Shown here in pieces: positions 8,171 through 15,882 of a DNA stretch of 64,000 bases. The notes under the pieces are model-generated. The model made no database searches and was not told the DNA's origin. It saw nothing but the letters and a program-made list of their open reading frames with translations. The translations under genes were made by a program, and so were the position numbers. Within the stretch, counting starts at the first letter, position 1; every line of letters begins with the position of its first letter. Source of the DNA: Cohnella phaseoli (GTDB lineage: Bacteria; Bacillota; Bacilli; Paenibacillales; Paenibacillaceae); assembly GCF_003386235.1 (NCBI RefSeq), contig NZ_QRDZ01000008.1, forward strand, positions 124,001-188,000, in the 5' to 3' direction.

Positions 8171-9206
8171 GTGCATCACCTACCTGCAAGATGGAATCGA
8201 ACTGATTGTCGGTCAGCTCAAAAAATGTCCAACGATCACTCTCAATCCCAAGTTGTTCTATAAGCTGCCCTCGAGTCAGCTTCTTCCTAAGAGCAATATT
8301 ATACACCATCTTTATCACGTGATGGCGCTGGTTTTCGAAATAAATACCTTGCAATTCCTCTTTGGTGTACACACTATATTTTTCACAATAATCAAGGAAT
8401 GCTCCAACATCAATAAAGTTCTTTTTATATTTAACCTCTTCTACAACACAAATAGAAGTGGCCACAGACCTGAATCTCGCTTGACCTGGCCTGTCACTAG
8501 TTCTATAAATCACTATTATATCACCAGGTCTAAGCCCAGAAACTGGTGCCGCAGAAATAAAGACTTTATGGATACTGTTTGTGTGTGAAACATCCTCAAG
8601 AATGTCAAAGCGCTCATTATTAAGAATTGAGTCTGGAAAAAGTCTGGTGTGGAATTCCGGATAAATGGAGAGAATATGCTTCCTTTTTCCTCTTTGACTT
8701 ATTCTTGGATAGTCCAAGAGTATACTATTCTTTGTTTCGGTTAAGGGTTTCCACAACACAAGTTCTACACCCATTGCAGACTCCTTAGTAGAACGCTGCG
8801 TAAAGCCATATTTCAGAAATAGATTAACCAATCCTTCATGTTTTTCAAATACAGTAACATAAATACCTTCTACACCTGTATTAATCGCAACGTCTATGGC
8901 CCTCTTTATAAATCGTTCTCCTAGCCTTGTTCCGTGTGGATTTACTTTCATTGTACCTATTTTCAATACAGATTTCGCTTCTATAGATGGCGTGACATCC
9001 TCGATTGGACCCTTCTCTACCTTTAGGTAAAGAAATGCCTCCAATTTTCCCCCAGAATTATACAGCACATATGCCCTTTCTTGAGCTTTCTTTGCAAACC
9101 AATTTTCGAAACCCGGATAGTCTCCTTTAAGACTATCGAAAAAGGGGTCTGTAAGTTCGATTTCAGAGAAAAGTTTATGCTGGATATATCCTTCCAAGAT
9201 AGTCAC
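8148..9206 (-). CDS. GNAT acetyltransferase fused to a PUA/EVE-like domain
   Basis: A 352-residue protein. Residues 1-165 look like a GNAT N-acetyltransferase: IGTMKVNPHGTRLGERFIKRA matches the acetyl-CoA binding turn and helix, and a later segment reads GIYVTVFEKHEGLVNLFLKYGF. Residues 215-352 begin VFISAAPVSGLRPGDIIVIYRT, a pattern seen in PUA/EVE-like RNA- or modified-base-binding domains. Together with the overlapping ASCH gene it makes a two-gene unit whose products both have PUA-like folds. A role in RNA or tRNA acetylation, or in defence, is plausible but inferred. It diverges from the P-loop gene at 9310 across a 100-base promoter region. Confidence 0.75.
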   Translation of the reverse strand: MTILEGYIQHKLFSEIELTDPFFDSLKGDYPGFENWFAKKAQERAYVLYNSGGKLEAFLYLKVEKGPIEDVTPSIEAKSVLKIGTMKVNPHGTRLGERFIKRAIDVAINTGVEGIYVTVFEKHEGLVNLFLKYGFTQRSTKESAMGVELVLWKPLTETKNSILLDYPRISQRGKRKHILSIYPEFHTRLFPDSILNNERFDILEDVSHTNSIHKVFISAAPVSGLRPGDIIVIYRTSDRPGQARFRSVATSICVVEEVKYKKNFIDVGAFLDYCEKYSVYTKEELQGIYFENQRHHVIKMVYNIALRKKLTRGQLIEQLGIESDRWTFFELTDNQFDSILQVGDAHESLVID

Positions 9207-9309
9207 ATCCTTATTGAGTCTGAATCCCCTTCCATGTTACCATATTTTTGAATCATTGGTAGTATTGATTTTGGTATAGTTCATATAAGCCGATCGGGGG
9301 ATTGAACTT

Positions 9310-9834
9310 GTGAGAAAAATGATTTTTATTGGAGGCATTCATGGCGTAGGTAAAACCTCTTTATGCAAGGATGTCGCTAAGCAATACGAAATCCCTCACT
9401 TTTCGGCGAGCAAGTTAATTTCTAATGAAAAAGAAGAAATCTATTCGCACAATAAATTGATTCCCGATATAGAGCTGAACCAAGATTTCCTCTCAAATTC
9501 ATTAAATCGCCTTACTGTTAATGGCTGGTTTTTGCTAGACGGTCACTTCTGCCTTCTTAATCAGTCCAGTGAAATTACACGAATCCCTTTAACTACATTT
9601 AGTAAATTATCACCTACCTCAATCATTGTACTAGCTGATTTAGTAAGCTCTATTCAAGAAAGATTTTCTCAAAGAGATGGCTACAAATTCAATTCTATCC
9701 TCCTTGAAGCCTTTCAAACTGCAGAGATTGAGTATGCTCGTGAAATCAGCAATAGTCTCAATATCCCCTTATTTGTGGCTCAGTCTGGAGACATCAAGAG
9801 CATTCATGTATTTATAGATAGGATTATGCAATAA
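9310..9834 (+). CDS. P-loop nucleotide kinase-like protein
   Basis: A 174-residue protein with the Walker A motif GGIHGVGKTS at residues 8-17 and the layout of small adenylate/shikimate-kinase-like P-loop proteins: GWFLLDGHF as Walker B-like strand, and an Arg-containing lid (QERFSQRDGY). Such proteins phosphorylate small molecules, nucleotides or RNA ends. The GTG start at 9310 is preceded by GGGGG at 9 bases. It stands alone on the plus strand, divergent from the GNAT-ASCH pair, and closes cassette 3. The substrate is unknown. Confidence 0.75.
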   Translation: MRKMIFIGGIHGVGKTSLCKDVAKQYEIPHFSASKLISNEKEEIYSHNKLIPDIELNQDFLSNSLNRLTVNGWFLLDGHFCLLNQSSEITRIPLTTFSKLSPTSIIVLADLVSSIQERFSQRDGYKFNSILLEAFQTAEIEYAREISNSLNIPLFVAQSGDIKSIHVFIDRIMQ

Positions 9835-9854
9835 ACCAAGTCCCAGCCGAATTT

Positions 9855-9871
9855 TTCGCCGTCACTTATGG
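9855..9871 (-). repeat. Attachment-like site between cassettes 2 and 3
   Basis: TTCGCCGTCACTTATGG is identical to the copy at 7541-7557 and nearly identical to the sequence over the rlmH stop codon. It lies 21 bases after the stop of the P-loop gene, in non-coding DNA. Confidence 0.8.
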
Positions 9872-9999
9872 TACATTTTAGCGTCCCCTTTGTCTGCAAC
9901 ATTTATATATATCTTTATGTTATATCCAGATATGCCATCCACCTAAAATATGTTAATATTTACGAATAGATTTGAATTCATAAACAGTGAGGTCGAGAA

Positions 10000-10470
10000 A
10001 TGACAGTCGGAATGGGTATACGCGTGGGATCTTCGGCAGTACATTTTGCCGTTTTTAACGTTTTGCCAGACGGCACAGTTGAACCATTTCTTATCGATAA
10101 AATTACCGTACCGGAAGCGACGGATAACCCGCATAAACTTTCTTATATCAGGACAAACCTACTTTCAATCATTATGCGCTTTAACGTGACAAATGCCGGG
10201 ATCAGGATTTCTGAGAATACAGCTCAAACAATCAGTAACTTTAGGTTATATCTCGAAGGCGTCATTCAGGAACTGTTTGTTGATAGCTCCGTTGAAAAGT
10301 ACTTTTTAGGTAATAAAGCCACTCTCGCTAGACTTCTCGGAGTAACAACTGCCGACATCACAGGTTACATCGACGGCGTTAATGACATCGCCAACATACC
10401 AGATATCCCAAAAAGTCATTTGGAGAAACGAGAAAGTATTTTAACAGGACTTGGCTCTTTAGAACTCTAG
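10000..10470 (+). CDS. RNase H/RuvC-fold-like protein, probably inactive
   Basis: A 156-residue protein. The start GIRVGSSAVHFAVF looks like the first two strands of an RNase H-like fold, but the catalytic Asp position holds Arg8. The later segment AGIRISENTAQTISNFRLYL followed by EGVIQEL and a VEKYFLGNK block parallels the second RuvC segment (AIE...S...L...G...V.xY.P..VK), again with Arg69 in place of the acid. DUF3010-type proteins show a similar pattern. The ATG has GAGG at 7 bases. The stop lies 13 bases before the kinase ATG, so the two form an operon. I infer a non-catalytic, perhaps nucleic-acid-sensing partner of the kinase. Confidence 0.6.
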   Translation: MTVGMGIRVGSSAVHFAVFNVLPDGTVEPFLIDKITVPEATDNPHKLSYIRTNLLSIIMRFNVTNAGIRISENTAQTISNFRLYLEGVIQELFVDSSVEKYFLGNKATLARLLGVTTADITGYIDGVNDIANIPDIPKSHLEKRESILTGLGSLEL

Positions 10471-10483
10471 GAGTGTGAGATCA

Positions 10484-11527
10484 ATGGATATGAGGGTCAG
10501 CGAGATATACTTTGAATTAATATCGGAAATTGGCCAGGAAGGCTTAAACTCGAAAACACATATCGCAAGAGATATTCAATTGGATGCAACTCTTGTTATC
10601 AAAGAAATTAATAAATCCGATATTCCTAAGGGAACACCTTATTTTACTGAAGCACGTTTTCTTTATGAATCTAGGCACCCAAATGTAATGGAAATTCATT
10701 ATGCAAGCCAAGATGCGGATAAACTTTACCTTGCAATGCCATACTATAAAAAAGGGTCTTTAAATTCCGTCATTAATAATAAATTCCTTTCAATCCCAGA
10801 AATCATACATTTCGGATTGGATTTTTTAAGTGCCCTCCATTTCATTCATTCAAAAGGGTTGATCCACTTTGATGTGAAACCCAGTAACATCATTATCAAT
10901 GACGCAGGAAAGGCATTATTAACCGATTTTGGATTAGCTGGTCTTACCAACCGTTACGGCTTCGCAACTGTCCAAGCGGCCTACCCAACTCATCTAACAC
11001 CCGAAATTTTTCAAGCGGGAGCCTTTACAGTACAATACGATGTTTTTCAGGCAGGGCTTACATTATACAGAATGTGCAATGGTAATGCCGACTTTGACTT
11101 AAAGCTCCAAATGGGTGGTGTAACTCAAGAAGAAGTTTTACGCGGAACATTCCCCGATAGGAATACGTTTTTACCGCATATCCCTGACTCACTCAGAGCC
11201 GTAGTCAAAAAGGCGTTAAAAGTTCACCCTGATCAACGCTATAAAAGCATTATTCACATGATGAATGATTTAGCCTCGCTAAAAGAAAACCTTAATTGGA
11301 GTTATAGTTACGATCCAGGAACCGGTCGCCATCAATGGGTGGAAGATACGGAACGAAGTACCAGAACATTGGTTCTGTTCGAAGATAACAGGACTTGGAA
11401 AACTGAGGGTTCAAAGTATACCAAAGCATCACAAAATGTGACAAGGGTTCCTGCGTGGTTTACTCGAAGCGCAACAATGGCAGAGGCATTCAACAAGGTG
11501 AAACAAGCAATTGACGATTCAAATTAG
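10484..11527 (+). CDS. Eukaryotic-like Ser/Thr protein kinase
   Basis: A 347-residue soluble kinase with intact catalytic residues: Lys40 in VIKEI, Glu56 in FTEARFL, catalytic loop HFDVKPSN (Asp130, Lys132, Asn135), DFG at 148-150 and a TPE motif at 172. The usual HRD arginine is Phe, so it is a non-RD kinase. Residues 260-347 form an extra C-terminal domain rich in Trp and Tyr, with no PASTA or membrane segment. The ATG at 10484 has AGGAG at 10 bases; a GTG at 10475 is too close to it. It sits between the RNase H-like gene and a small ORF. Kinases act in phage defence elsewhere (Stk2, PglW); that role here is inference. Confidence 0.85.
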   Translation: MDMRVSEIYFELISEIGQEGLNSKTHIARDIQLDATLVIKEINKSDIPKGTPYFTEARFLYESRHPNVMEIHYASQDADKLYLAMPYYKKGSLNSVINNKFLSIPEIIHFGLDFLSALHFIHSKGLIHFDVKPSNIIINDAGKALLTDFGLAGLTNRYGFATVQAAYPTHLTPEIFQAGAFTVQYDVFQAGLTLYRMCNGNADFDLKLQMGGVTQEEVLRGTFPDRNTFLPHIPDSLRAVVKKALKVHPDQRYKSIIHMMNDLASLKENLNWSYSYDPGTGRHQWVEDTERSTRTLVLFEDNRTWKTEGSKYTKASQNVTRVPAWFTRSATMAEAFNKVKQAIDDSN

Positions 11528-11589
11528 GGAAAAGAACACTTGTTCTTATTGACAAATAGTTATACAATAAAGTTAGGAGGTGCTTTATC

Positions 11590-11778
11590 ATGAGAAAAAT
11601 ACGTGTTATTGTAAAGGATTTATCTCATGAAGCAACTGCTAACCCCCTTTTTTCTGAAAATATTATGGACAGATACACCAAAGCCAAAGTGGTCGATATG
11701 CGAAACAACCACATACTTGAAAGGACTAAAAGTGGTTATGTTTCGATTAAACCAATTGATCCCAATAAAATTTATTAG
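11590..11778 (+). CDS. Small protein, 62 aa, downstream of the kinase
   Basis: Not recognised. A basic, soluble protein with a strong site TTAGGAGG 9 bases before the ATG and a good terminator 30 bases after the stop, which supports real expression. The 62-base gap after the kinase holds a possible promoter of its own (TTGTTC, 17 bases, TACAAT at 11540-11568). It could be a kinase substrate, an inhibitor or an unrelated cargo gene. Confidence 0.6.
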   Translation: MRKIRVIVKDLSHEATANPLFSENIMDRYTKAKVVDMRNNHILERTKSGYVSIKPIDPNKIY

Positions 11779-11808
11779 CTCAAAGGGTTCGGTTGCATCC
11801 TTTTCCTT

Positions 11809-11834
11809 AGGGACTCTATTGAGTCCCTTTTCTA
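11809..11834 (+). terminator. Terminator of the kinase operon
   Basis: AGGGACTC and GAGTCCCT pair perfectly around TATT and are followed by TTTTCT. It closes the three-gene plus-strand unit and overlaps the end of a doubtful minus-strand ORF. Confidence 0.85.
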
Positions 11835-12172
11835 ACTCCTTCAACACCTAAGAATAAAAATAACCTAGCGGCATAATTAGGAAATAGATGCTTTTCATAA
11901 GTTCCAGAGTCTTTTTCCAACAAGTATTTTTTAAGTAAATTTATATTTTCTTCAGATGGTGATGCAATAAGATCATTCATATTCTTCATTTCACCTTCAT
12001 AAAAATGCATGTTCCACCTCTGTTTGAAGATTTTACTTACTACTCTTGCATCCGTGAAACCAAGAGCCTTAAGACGCACCAGCGCGGGTCCATCAGGACT
12101 TAGGCTCGCAGTGGTTGTCTGTCGGACTCCACTTCCCCGAATTATCTTCCGGCAGACCAAGGTCGGTTTCAA
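11816..12172 (-). pseudogene. Unrecognised ORF, possibly a gene fragment joined to a repeat
   Basis: The open frame encodes 118 residues. Only the second half (from an in-frame ATG at 12010) looks like a natural protein: MHFYEGEMKNMNDLIASP and a helical tail. The first part overlaps a roughly 95-bp repeat (12099-12193) that also occurs at 13757-13856, where it is not in this frame. The stop lies within the kinase-operon terminator. I take it as a decayed gene end; function unknown. Confidence 0.3.
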
Positions 12173-12193
12173 CTGGCCGAGAATACGGGTGTT
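12099..12193. repeat. Degenerate ~95-bp repeat, copy A
   Basis: It resembles 13757-13856. Shared blocks on the minus strand include GTATTC, TTGGTC against CTGGTC, GGAAGTGGA and GACCTAA-like ends. It sits in otherwise non-coding DNA near cassette ends; it could be an old RNA-like or insertion-derived element. Identity is imperfect throughout. Confidence 0.5.
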
Positions 12194-12286
12194 AGCTGAT
12201 GTTCGGCTCTTCTATGAAGCTACTTATATACGCACCACAATCATACCATAAAATTGGAAATTATTTTCTTTTCAGATCACAAAAAA

Positions 12287-12316
12287 TCCCCCCTAGGGCT
12301 CTCTCTGCTAGGGGGA
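12287..12316 (-). terminator. Rho-independent terminator, minus strand
   Basis: CCCCCTA pairs with TAGGGGG around about 13 bases. On the minus strand the stem is followed by ATTTTTT. It would stop transcription arriving from cassette 1 (genes at 12601-13714). Confidence 0.7.
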
Positions 12317-12386
12317 AAAACATCTCTATAGCACCTTACCCCATAACACCTACAAAGCCTCTACACCCTCCTTGTTAACATTATTT

Positions 12387-12403
12387 TCCGCCGTCACTTA
12401 TGG
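12387..12403 (-). repeat. Attachment-like site between cassettes 1 and 2
   Basis: TCCGCCGTCACTTATGG differs by one base from the copies at 7541 and 9855. It abuts the 47-bp repeat with no gap, which marks the exact end of cassette 1. Confidence 0.8.
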
Positions 12404-12450
12404 TACGGTTCAGCTTAATGGGTCTATCGACGAAAAATGCGAAAGGAGCT
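12404..12450 (+). repeat. 47-bp direct repeat, right copy (cassette terminus)
   Basis: Identical to 4171-4217. It is followed by diverged but alignable sequence and the AAGGCCGC/GCGGCCTT hairpin at 12512-12539. It starts directly at the last base of the attachment motif. Confidence 0.85.
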
Positions 12451-12600
12451 ACCGCGGTACATAGTTTCGAACCTTTCAATATCCGTTTCTGGCATTCTTA
12501 AATCTACACAGAAGGCCGCTTAAGTAAATCGGCGGCCTTATATTGATGATTCAACTATAGTTCCCCCAGTTAGTTTAGCCGATAGCCAAAACGCGTACCG

Positions 12601-12918
12601 TTACCGAATTAATTCATCCAAACCGAGCCGATCTACCAGAATGTCCCCATCTTGGAGTTTGAGCACAGCGCGTTCAGATTTATAGTCCCAGCCACTGCTA
12701 ATGGCGTAATGAATTAACTTAGCACAAACCATTGGTTGGCAAAGATTCGTTGCCCAATTGATTTTCCAAGAGAAGAAAATCAAGAAATATGATGTTTTCG
12801 TATCGGATGGATAAATCTTAAAACTAATGTGCTCGTTTTCAGACCTTTGGTCGATTACACAAAGAAATGGATAATCGTCGACTAAAATTTTCTTGAATTC
12901 CTTTGTAAAAAGCTTCAA
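12601..12918 (-). CDS. Small hypothetical protein, paralogue of the next gene
   Basis: A 105-residue soluble protein. It aligns with the 109-residue product of the neighbouring gene: KKILVDDYPFLCVI against RKIIVGQEPFRWVI, and AKLIHYAISSGWDYKSERAV against AQIALIISEAIIQGWKP. Both are small alpha/beta proteins ending in a helix and a GW turn. The family is not one I can name. Tandem paralogues in a mobile cassette suggest cargo, possibly immunity proteins; this is inference. A terminator follows at 12287. Confidence 0.55.
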   Translation of the reverse strand: MKLFTKEFKKILVDDYPFLCVIDQRSENEHISFKIYPSDTKTSYFLIFFSWKINWATNLCQPMVCAKLIHYAISSGWDYKSERAVLKLQDGDILVDRLGLDELIR

Positions 12919-13010
12919 TAGTATTAATTCTCCAAGTTACATATTAAATTCAGTTGGACTAAGCTGACTGGCCTGCTGCCGTTATCTCGTTTTGGAACTA
13001 TCCTCTCCCA

Positions 13011-13340
13011 TTATTTCAACGATAACAGCTTGTTTTCTGATTGTTTGAAACTTAATAACGCACCTTTCTCCCTAGGTTTCCAACCTTGTATGATTGCCTC
13101 CGAAATAATTAAAGCTATTTGAGCAGGCATCACAATTTTATTATTGAGTGATTCAACATTCGGAAACCCCACCCAGAATTCGTTGATGTCTGACTCTATA
13201 TCAACTCGGAGCAATTGCCCTTTCACTTCATCATGCTGAACGGTTAACGTAATAATACCTCTTGCTGATGGAGTGATTACCCATCTGAATGGCTCTTGCC
13301 CGACAATAATCTTTCTTGACCCTTTTTTGCTAATTGTCAT
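13011..13340 (-). CDS. Small hypothetical protein, paralogue of the previous gene
   Basis: A 109-residue beta-rich protein: PFRWVITPSARGIITLTVQ, then a helix AQIALIISEAIIQGWKPREK. Small Bacillales proteins with this strand-helix-GWxP layout are common beside toxin or defence genes, but no function is established that I can state. Same strand as its paralogue and the truncated DUF4238 gene, with gaps of about 90 and 65 bases. Confidence 0.55.
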   Translation of the reverse strand: MTISKKGSRKIIVGQEPFRWVITPSARGIITLTVQHDEVKGQLLRVDIESDINEFWVGFPNVESLNNKIVMPAQIALIISEAIIQGWKPREKGALLSFKQSENKLLSLK

Positions 13341-13405
13341 TACTCCAACTCCAAATTATAGTCCCACTCATCTTAACACATATTGGAACTAAACTACCCG
13401 TTAGC

Positions 13406-13687
13406 TTAATTTAGAATTTGATTGGTTATTTTCTTTAAGACTGCCGAAGAAGGAGCTTCAATACTCTTTGAGAAATAGTCTTCAACTACAGTTGTTATTG
13501 CACCTGTTATAAGTTTTAAGTCGTAATACCCATTTAAGTTGGCCACATTATGCGTTCCTTTTTGTTTTAGCATTCCTTGGTGCTTGTCATAAACCCAGAC
13601 ACTCGGTTCTCGTGGAGGATTCACCCTCTGATCCAAAAATTCCTTTAGGTAGAACTGTGGTATGTAATGATTATTACGCTTTTCCAT
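13406..13687 (-). pseudogene. DUF4238-like protein, N-terminal fragment
   Basis: A 93-residue product starting MEKRNNHYIPQFYLKEFLDQ, the hallmark start of DUF4238 proteins (NHYIPQFYL), followed by SVWVYDKHQG. Family members usually run to 250-350 residues, so roughly two thirds are missing and this is probably a broken gene. The ATG at 13687 is chosen for the excellent site GGAAGGAG at 7 bases; an earlier start at 13714 lacks one. DUF4238 is frequent in defence islands, with unknown activity. Confidence 0.6.
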
Positions 13688-13756
13688 CTTTATACTCCTT
13701 CCCTTATTTGTCACTTGGGAATTGTAGGGACAGGTATTGGCTATACTTCATTGCGG

Positions 13757-13856
13757 TTAGGTCGTGCGAGTGTGTCCACCTGAATCCACTTCCTCAAATT
13801 GCCTCGGGTGGACCAGGGTTGACAAAATGTCGGCCTGCTGCGCGAATACCGGTGCC
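13757..13856. repeat. Degenerate ~100-bp repeat, copy B
   Basis: Second copy of the element at 12099-12193, in the same orientation. It fills most of the gap between the DUF4238 fragment and the membrane gene. On the minus strand CACCGGTATTCGCGCAGCAG opens it and GGAAGTGGATTC lies in its middle. Confidence 0.5.
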
Positions 13857-13898
13857 ATCCGATGCTTCGGCATCCTGAAATACTTTCAATAAATTTCA

Positions 13899-14507
13899 TT
13901 ATTCATTCTCAATAAATTCGCTTGTAAAGTGGGACAGATTCTTCATTAAGTTCTCTATAACGTTATTAAATTCCTCGGTTTCTACAACACCATGAGAATG
14001 ATGATTGTGAATAAGCTCTAACTCACTAATTAAGTCTGATGCCCTTTCAATCCCAGCTAACTTTATTTTTAATAGGTAATAATTTTTCACAGACAAACTT
14101 CTTATATAATCATCTTTTTTATGTCGACTTGCGTAATAATACCCTGATATATCCGCAATGTATTCCGAAACAATGCGTGCAATATCATCTGTAAAAGCTC
14201 TACGCTGACTTTGCCGCTGGAACCTTCTGTCATTCTCAATGTTATCTTGTGTTTTATTTTGAATGGCTCTTGTTTCTTTCGTTGTTACCCAAACAGCTAG
14301 TATGGTTCCAATACCACTAATAATTCCGCCTAAATAACTCCCCAAAAATCCTCCCCATTCTCCGTTGGAGAGTGAGGAATATATTTTATTTCTGAAAATA
14401 AAGAACTCCAATATAATAGGGAGTAAAACTACCACCATAAAAGCAACAATGAGTATTGCTGTATATTTCTTTGCATCTGTACTATTCTTTTTTGAAATTT
14501 CATACAT
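13899..14507 (-). CDS. Membrane protein with two TM segments and a cytoplasmic helical domain
   Basis: A 202-residue protein. TM1 is near residues 16-38 (AILIVAFMVVVLLPIILEFF) and TM2 near 54-75, starting in the motif GEWGGFLGSYLGGIISGIG and ending AVWVTT. A charged coiled-coil-like region (KETRAIQNKTQDNIENDRRF) leads into a C-terminal helical domain of about 110 residues. This two-TM plus coiled-coil design recurs in membrane effectors of abortive-infection systems and in uncharacterised phage-linked proteins. It lies between the HEPN-zinc gene and DUF4238 in cassette 1, same strand. Specific function unknown. Confidence 0.6.
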   Translation of the reverse strand: MYEISKKNSTDAKKYTAILIVAFMVVVLLPIILEFFIFRNKIYSSLSNGEWGGFLGSYLGGIISGIGTILAVWVTTKETRAIQNKTQDNIENDRRFQRQSQRRAFTDDIARIVSEYIADISGYYYASRHKKDDYIRSLSVKNYYLLKIKLAGIERASDLISELELIHNHHSHGVVETEEFNNVIENLMKNLSHFTSEFIENE

Positions 14508-14853
14508 ATATTGGAACCCCTTTTTAAATCATAAATAATAGAAAATTCTGTATTGTACTTCTCATAAATCGGAGTTTTCGGATAACGTTTAAGTGTTCTC
14601 GACATCATACCACGAATATGGAAAACATTGTCGTATTGAGTCACACAAAAATCCCCCTAGATTTCATTTCCAGAGGGACAAGCATATTTCAATTCCATTC
14701 GAATCTTTAGGATTCCCTCTTTTCACGTCCGATACTTATCGGATGTGATCATCTACTTCTAATTTCGTTAAGTTCACCGAACAACAACAGAATTAACTTA
14801 AGCATAAACATGATGTCAGCCAAAGTTACAGACTTCAAAAATTCCTTGGGTAA
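14508..14853. other. Non-coding stretch with a minus-strand terminator
   Basis: No convincing gene. A hairpin near 14648-14683 (minus strand CCCTCTGGA pairing with TCTAGGGGG, then ATTTTTG) should end the HEPN-zinc transcript. The remainder is AT-rich and probably holds the membrane gene promoter. Confidence 0.55.
14648..14683 (-). terminator. Terminator after the HEPN-zinc gene
   Basis: The minus-strand stem CCCTCTGGA/TCTAGGGGG has seven of nine pairs and is followed by ATTTTTG. It is about 170 bases downstream of the stop at 14854. Confidence 0.6.
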
Positions 14854-15639
14854 TCAATCGTTTAAATAGTAATCATTGCATCCATCGCACAAATAATCAC
14901 CATCCTCATGCACCTGCACGCCTTCCCAGTCAGCGTCAAACTCATGTCCACATCTTTCGCAAGCCTGTATATTGTATTGTTCCTCACAAAAAACGCATTT
15001 TCCATAAGGATAAAAATCTTCAGCAATGCTTATTCCTTCTCTCCCACAATTTCCACATGGAGCATCAAGAACCGCAGAGTACATTCCCTTGGTGGAGTAA
15101 CTATAAGCATAAATATCTGCTTCAATTGCATCTACATATCGTTCTTCAATAATCTCTCCGAATGGAAGGTCTTTCAACACTCGTCTACATCTTTGATAGT
15201 TATCATTAGATATTAATTCTTCTATTTCCATATCAAGTTCTGTTTCTATAAAACGCAAACATAAATGAATTAAAAGGCTGATATTTTTAATATTGTCGTC
15301 ACCGAAAGAAAATTCATAATGAACTGCGTTATTCCTAAGTCTTTTCAAGATGGCGTATGCCTTAAATTCCCAATCCTCTATTTCTTCATTTAATTCATTC
15401 TTGATCCTTTTGTACGCTTCTTCAGCTTTTAATGTGTTTGATTTACTTTTATTTTCGAAAATAGCTTCTTCATCTAAAGATCTCAGTTTCTCAAGAATCA
15501 ATAAGTCTAAGCCATTGATTAAATTCATTATTGATTGTTTTGCATCAGATAAGGACAGTTCATCAGGATAGTCAGATAAGTGTTGTAAACCATGGTCTAT
15601 AGAATCAATAGCATTTTCAAATAAATTAAATGTCTGCAT
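14854..15639 (-). CDS. HEPN-like protein with C-terminal zinc ribbons
   Basis: A 261-residue acidic protein. Residues 1-145 are helical and carry LRNNAVH, an Rx4H HEPN motif (Arg102, His107). Residues 190-255 hold four CxxC pairs (Cys195/198, 215/218, 227/230, 251/254), enough for two structural zinc sites. The design suggests an RNase-like helical head with a nucleic-acid- or protein-binding tail. It is the first cargo gene after rlmH in cassette 1. No partner nucleotidyltransferase is present. HEPN activity is inferred from the motif; a purely structural four-helix domain is the main alternative. Confidence 0.65.
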   Translation of the reverse strand: MQTFNLFENAIDSIDHGLQHLSDYPDELSLSDAKQSIMNLINGLDLLILEKLRSLDEEAIFENKSKSNTLKAEEAYKRIKNELNEEIEDWEFKAYAILKRLRNNAVHYEFSFGDDNIKNISLLIHLCLRFIETELDMEIEELISNDNYQRCRRVLKDLPFGEIIEERYVDAIEADIYAYSYSTKGMYSAVLDAPCGNCGREGISIAEDFYPYGKCVFCEEQYNIQACERCGHEFDADWEGVQVHEDGDYLCDGCNDYYLND

Positions 15640-15882
15640 TTTTGAACAACCCCCAATAATCGTTTCACCTAACGACTATTCATGATCTTCGTTTCATAAG
15701 TAAAAATCTTCCTATCGGTTCATCATATCACAATCACAATTTGAAAATTAATGGCCATGTGTTTATTGTTAGTTCTCATGAAGAGAGCTCCCTAAATCTA
15801 TCAGTATTAGCGGTAAGAAATCACACTATTTCCTCACGCCTACTAACAGTCCAAAGCATTTCCCCATGTATATTTTTCGCCG
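15640..15882. other. rlmH-side end of cassette 1
   Basis: Non-coding. Bases 15817-15892 align gap-free with 7482-7557. The rest is the AT-rich upstream region of the HEPN-zinc gene. Confidence 0.6.

Larger units (their letters stand above)
12194..12600. other. Junction of cassettes 1 and 2, non-coding
   Basis: About 400 bases without a gene. They contain the minus-strand terminator (12287), the attachment-like site (12387), the right copy of the 47-bp repeat (12404) and a perfect AAGGCCGC/GCGGCCTT hairpin (12512-12539). Confidence 0.65.

Noticed and set aside
14429..14644. 71-codon minus-strand frame over the start of the two-TM gene
   Set aside because: Half of it overlaps the better supported membrane gene; no family or binding site is seen.
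4347..15882. Prophage or conjugative element
   Set aside because: No integrase, capsid, terminase, relaxase or secretion genes are seen in this stretch; small cassettes bounded by repeats explain it better.
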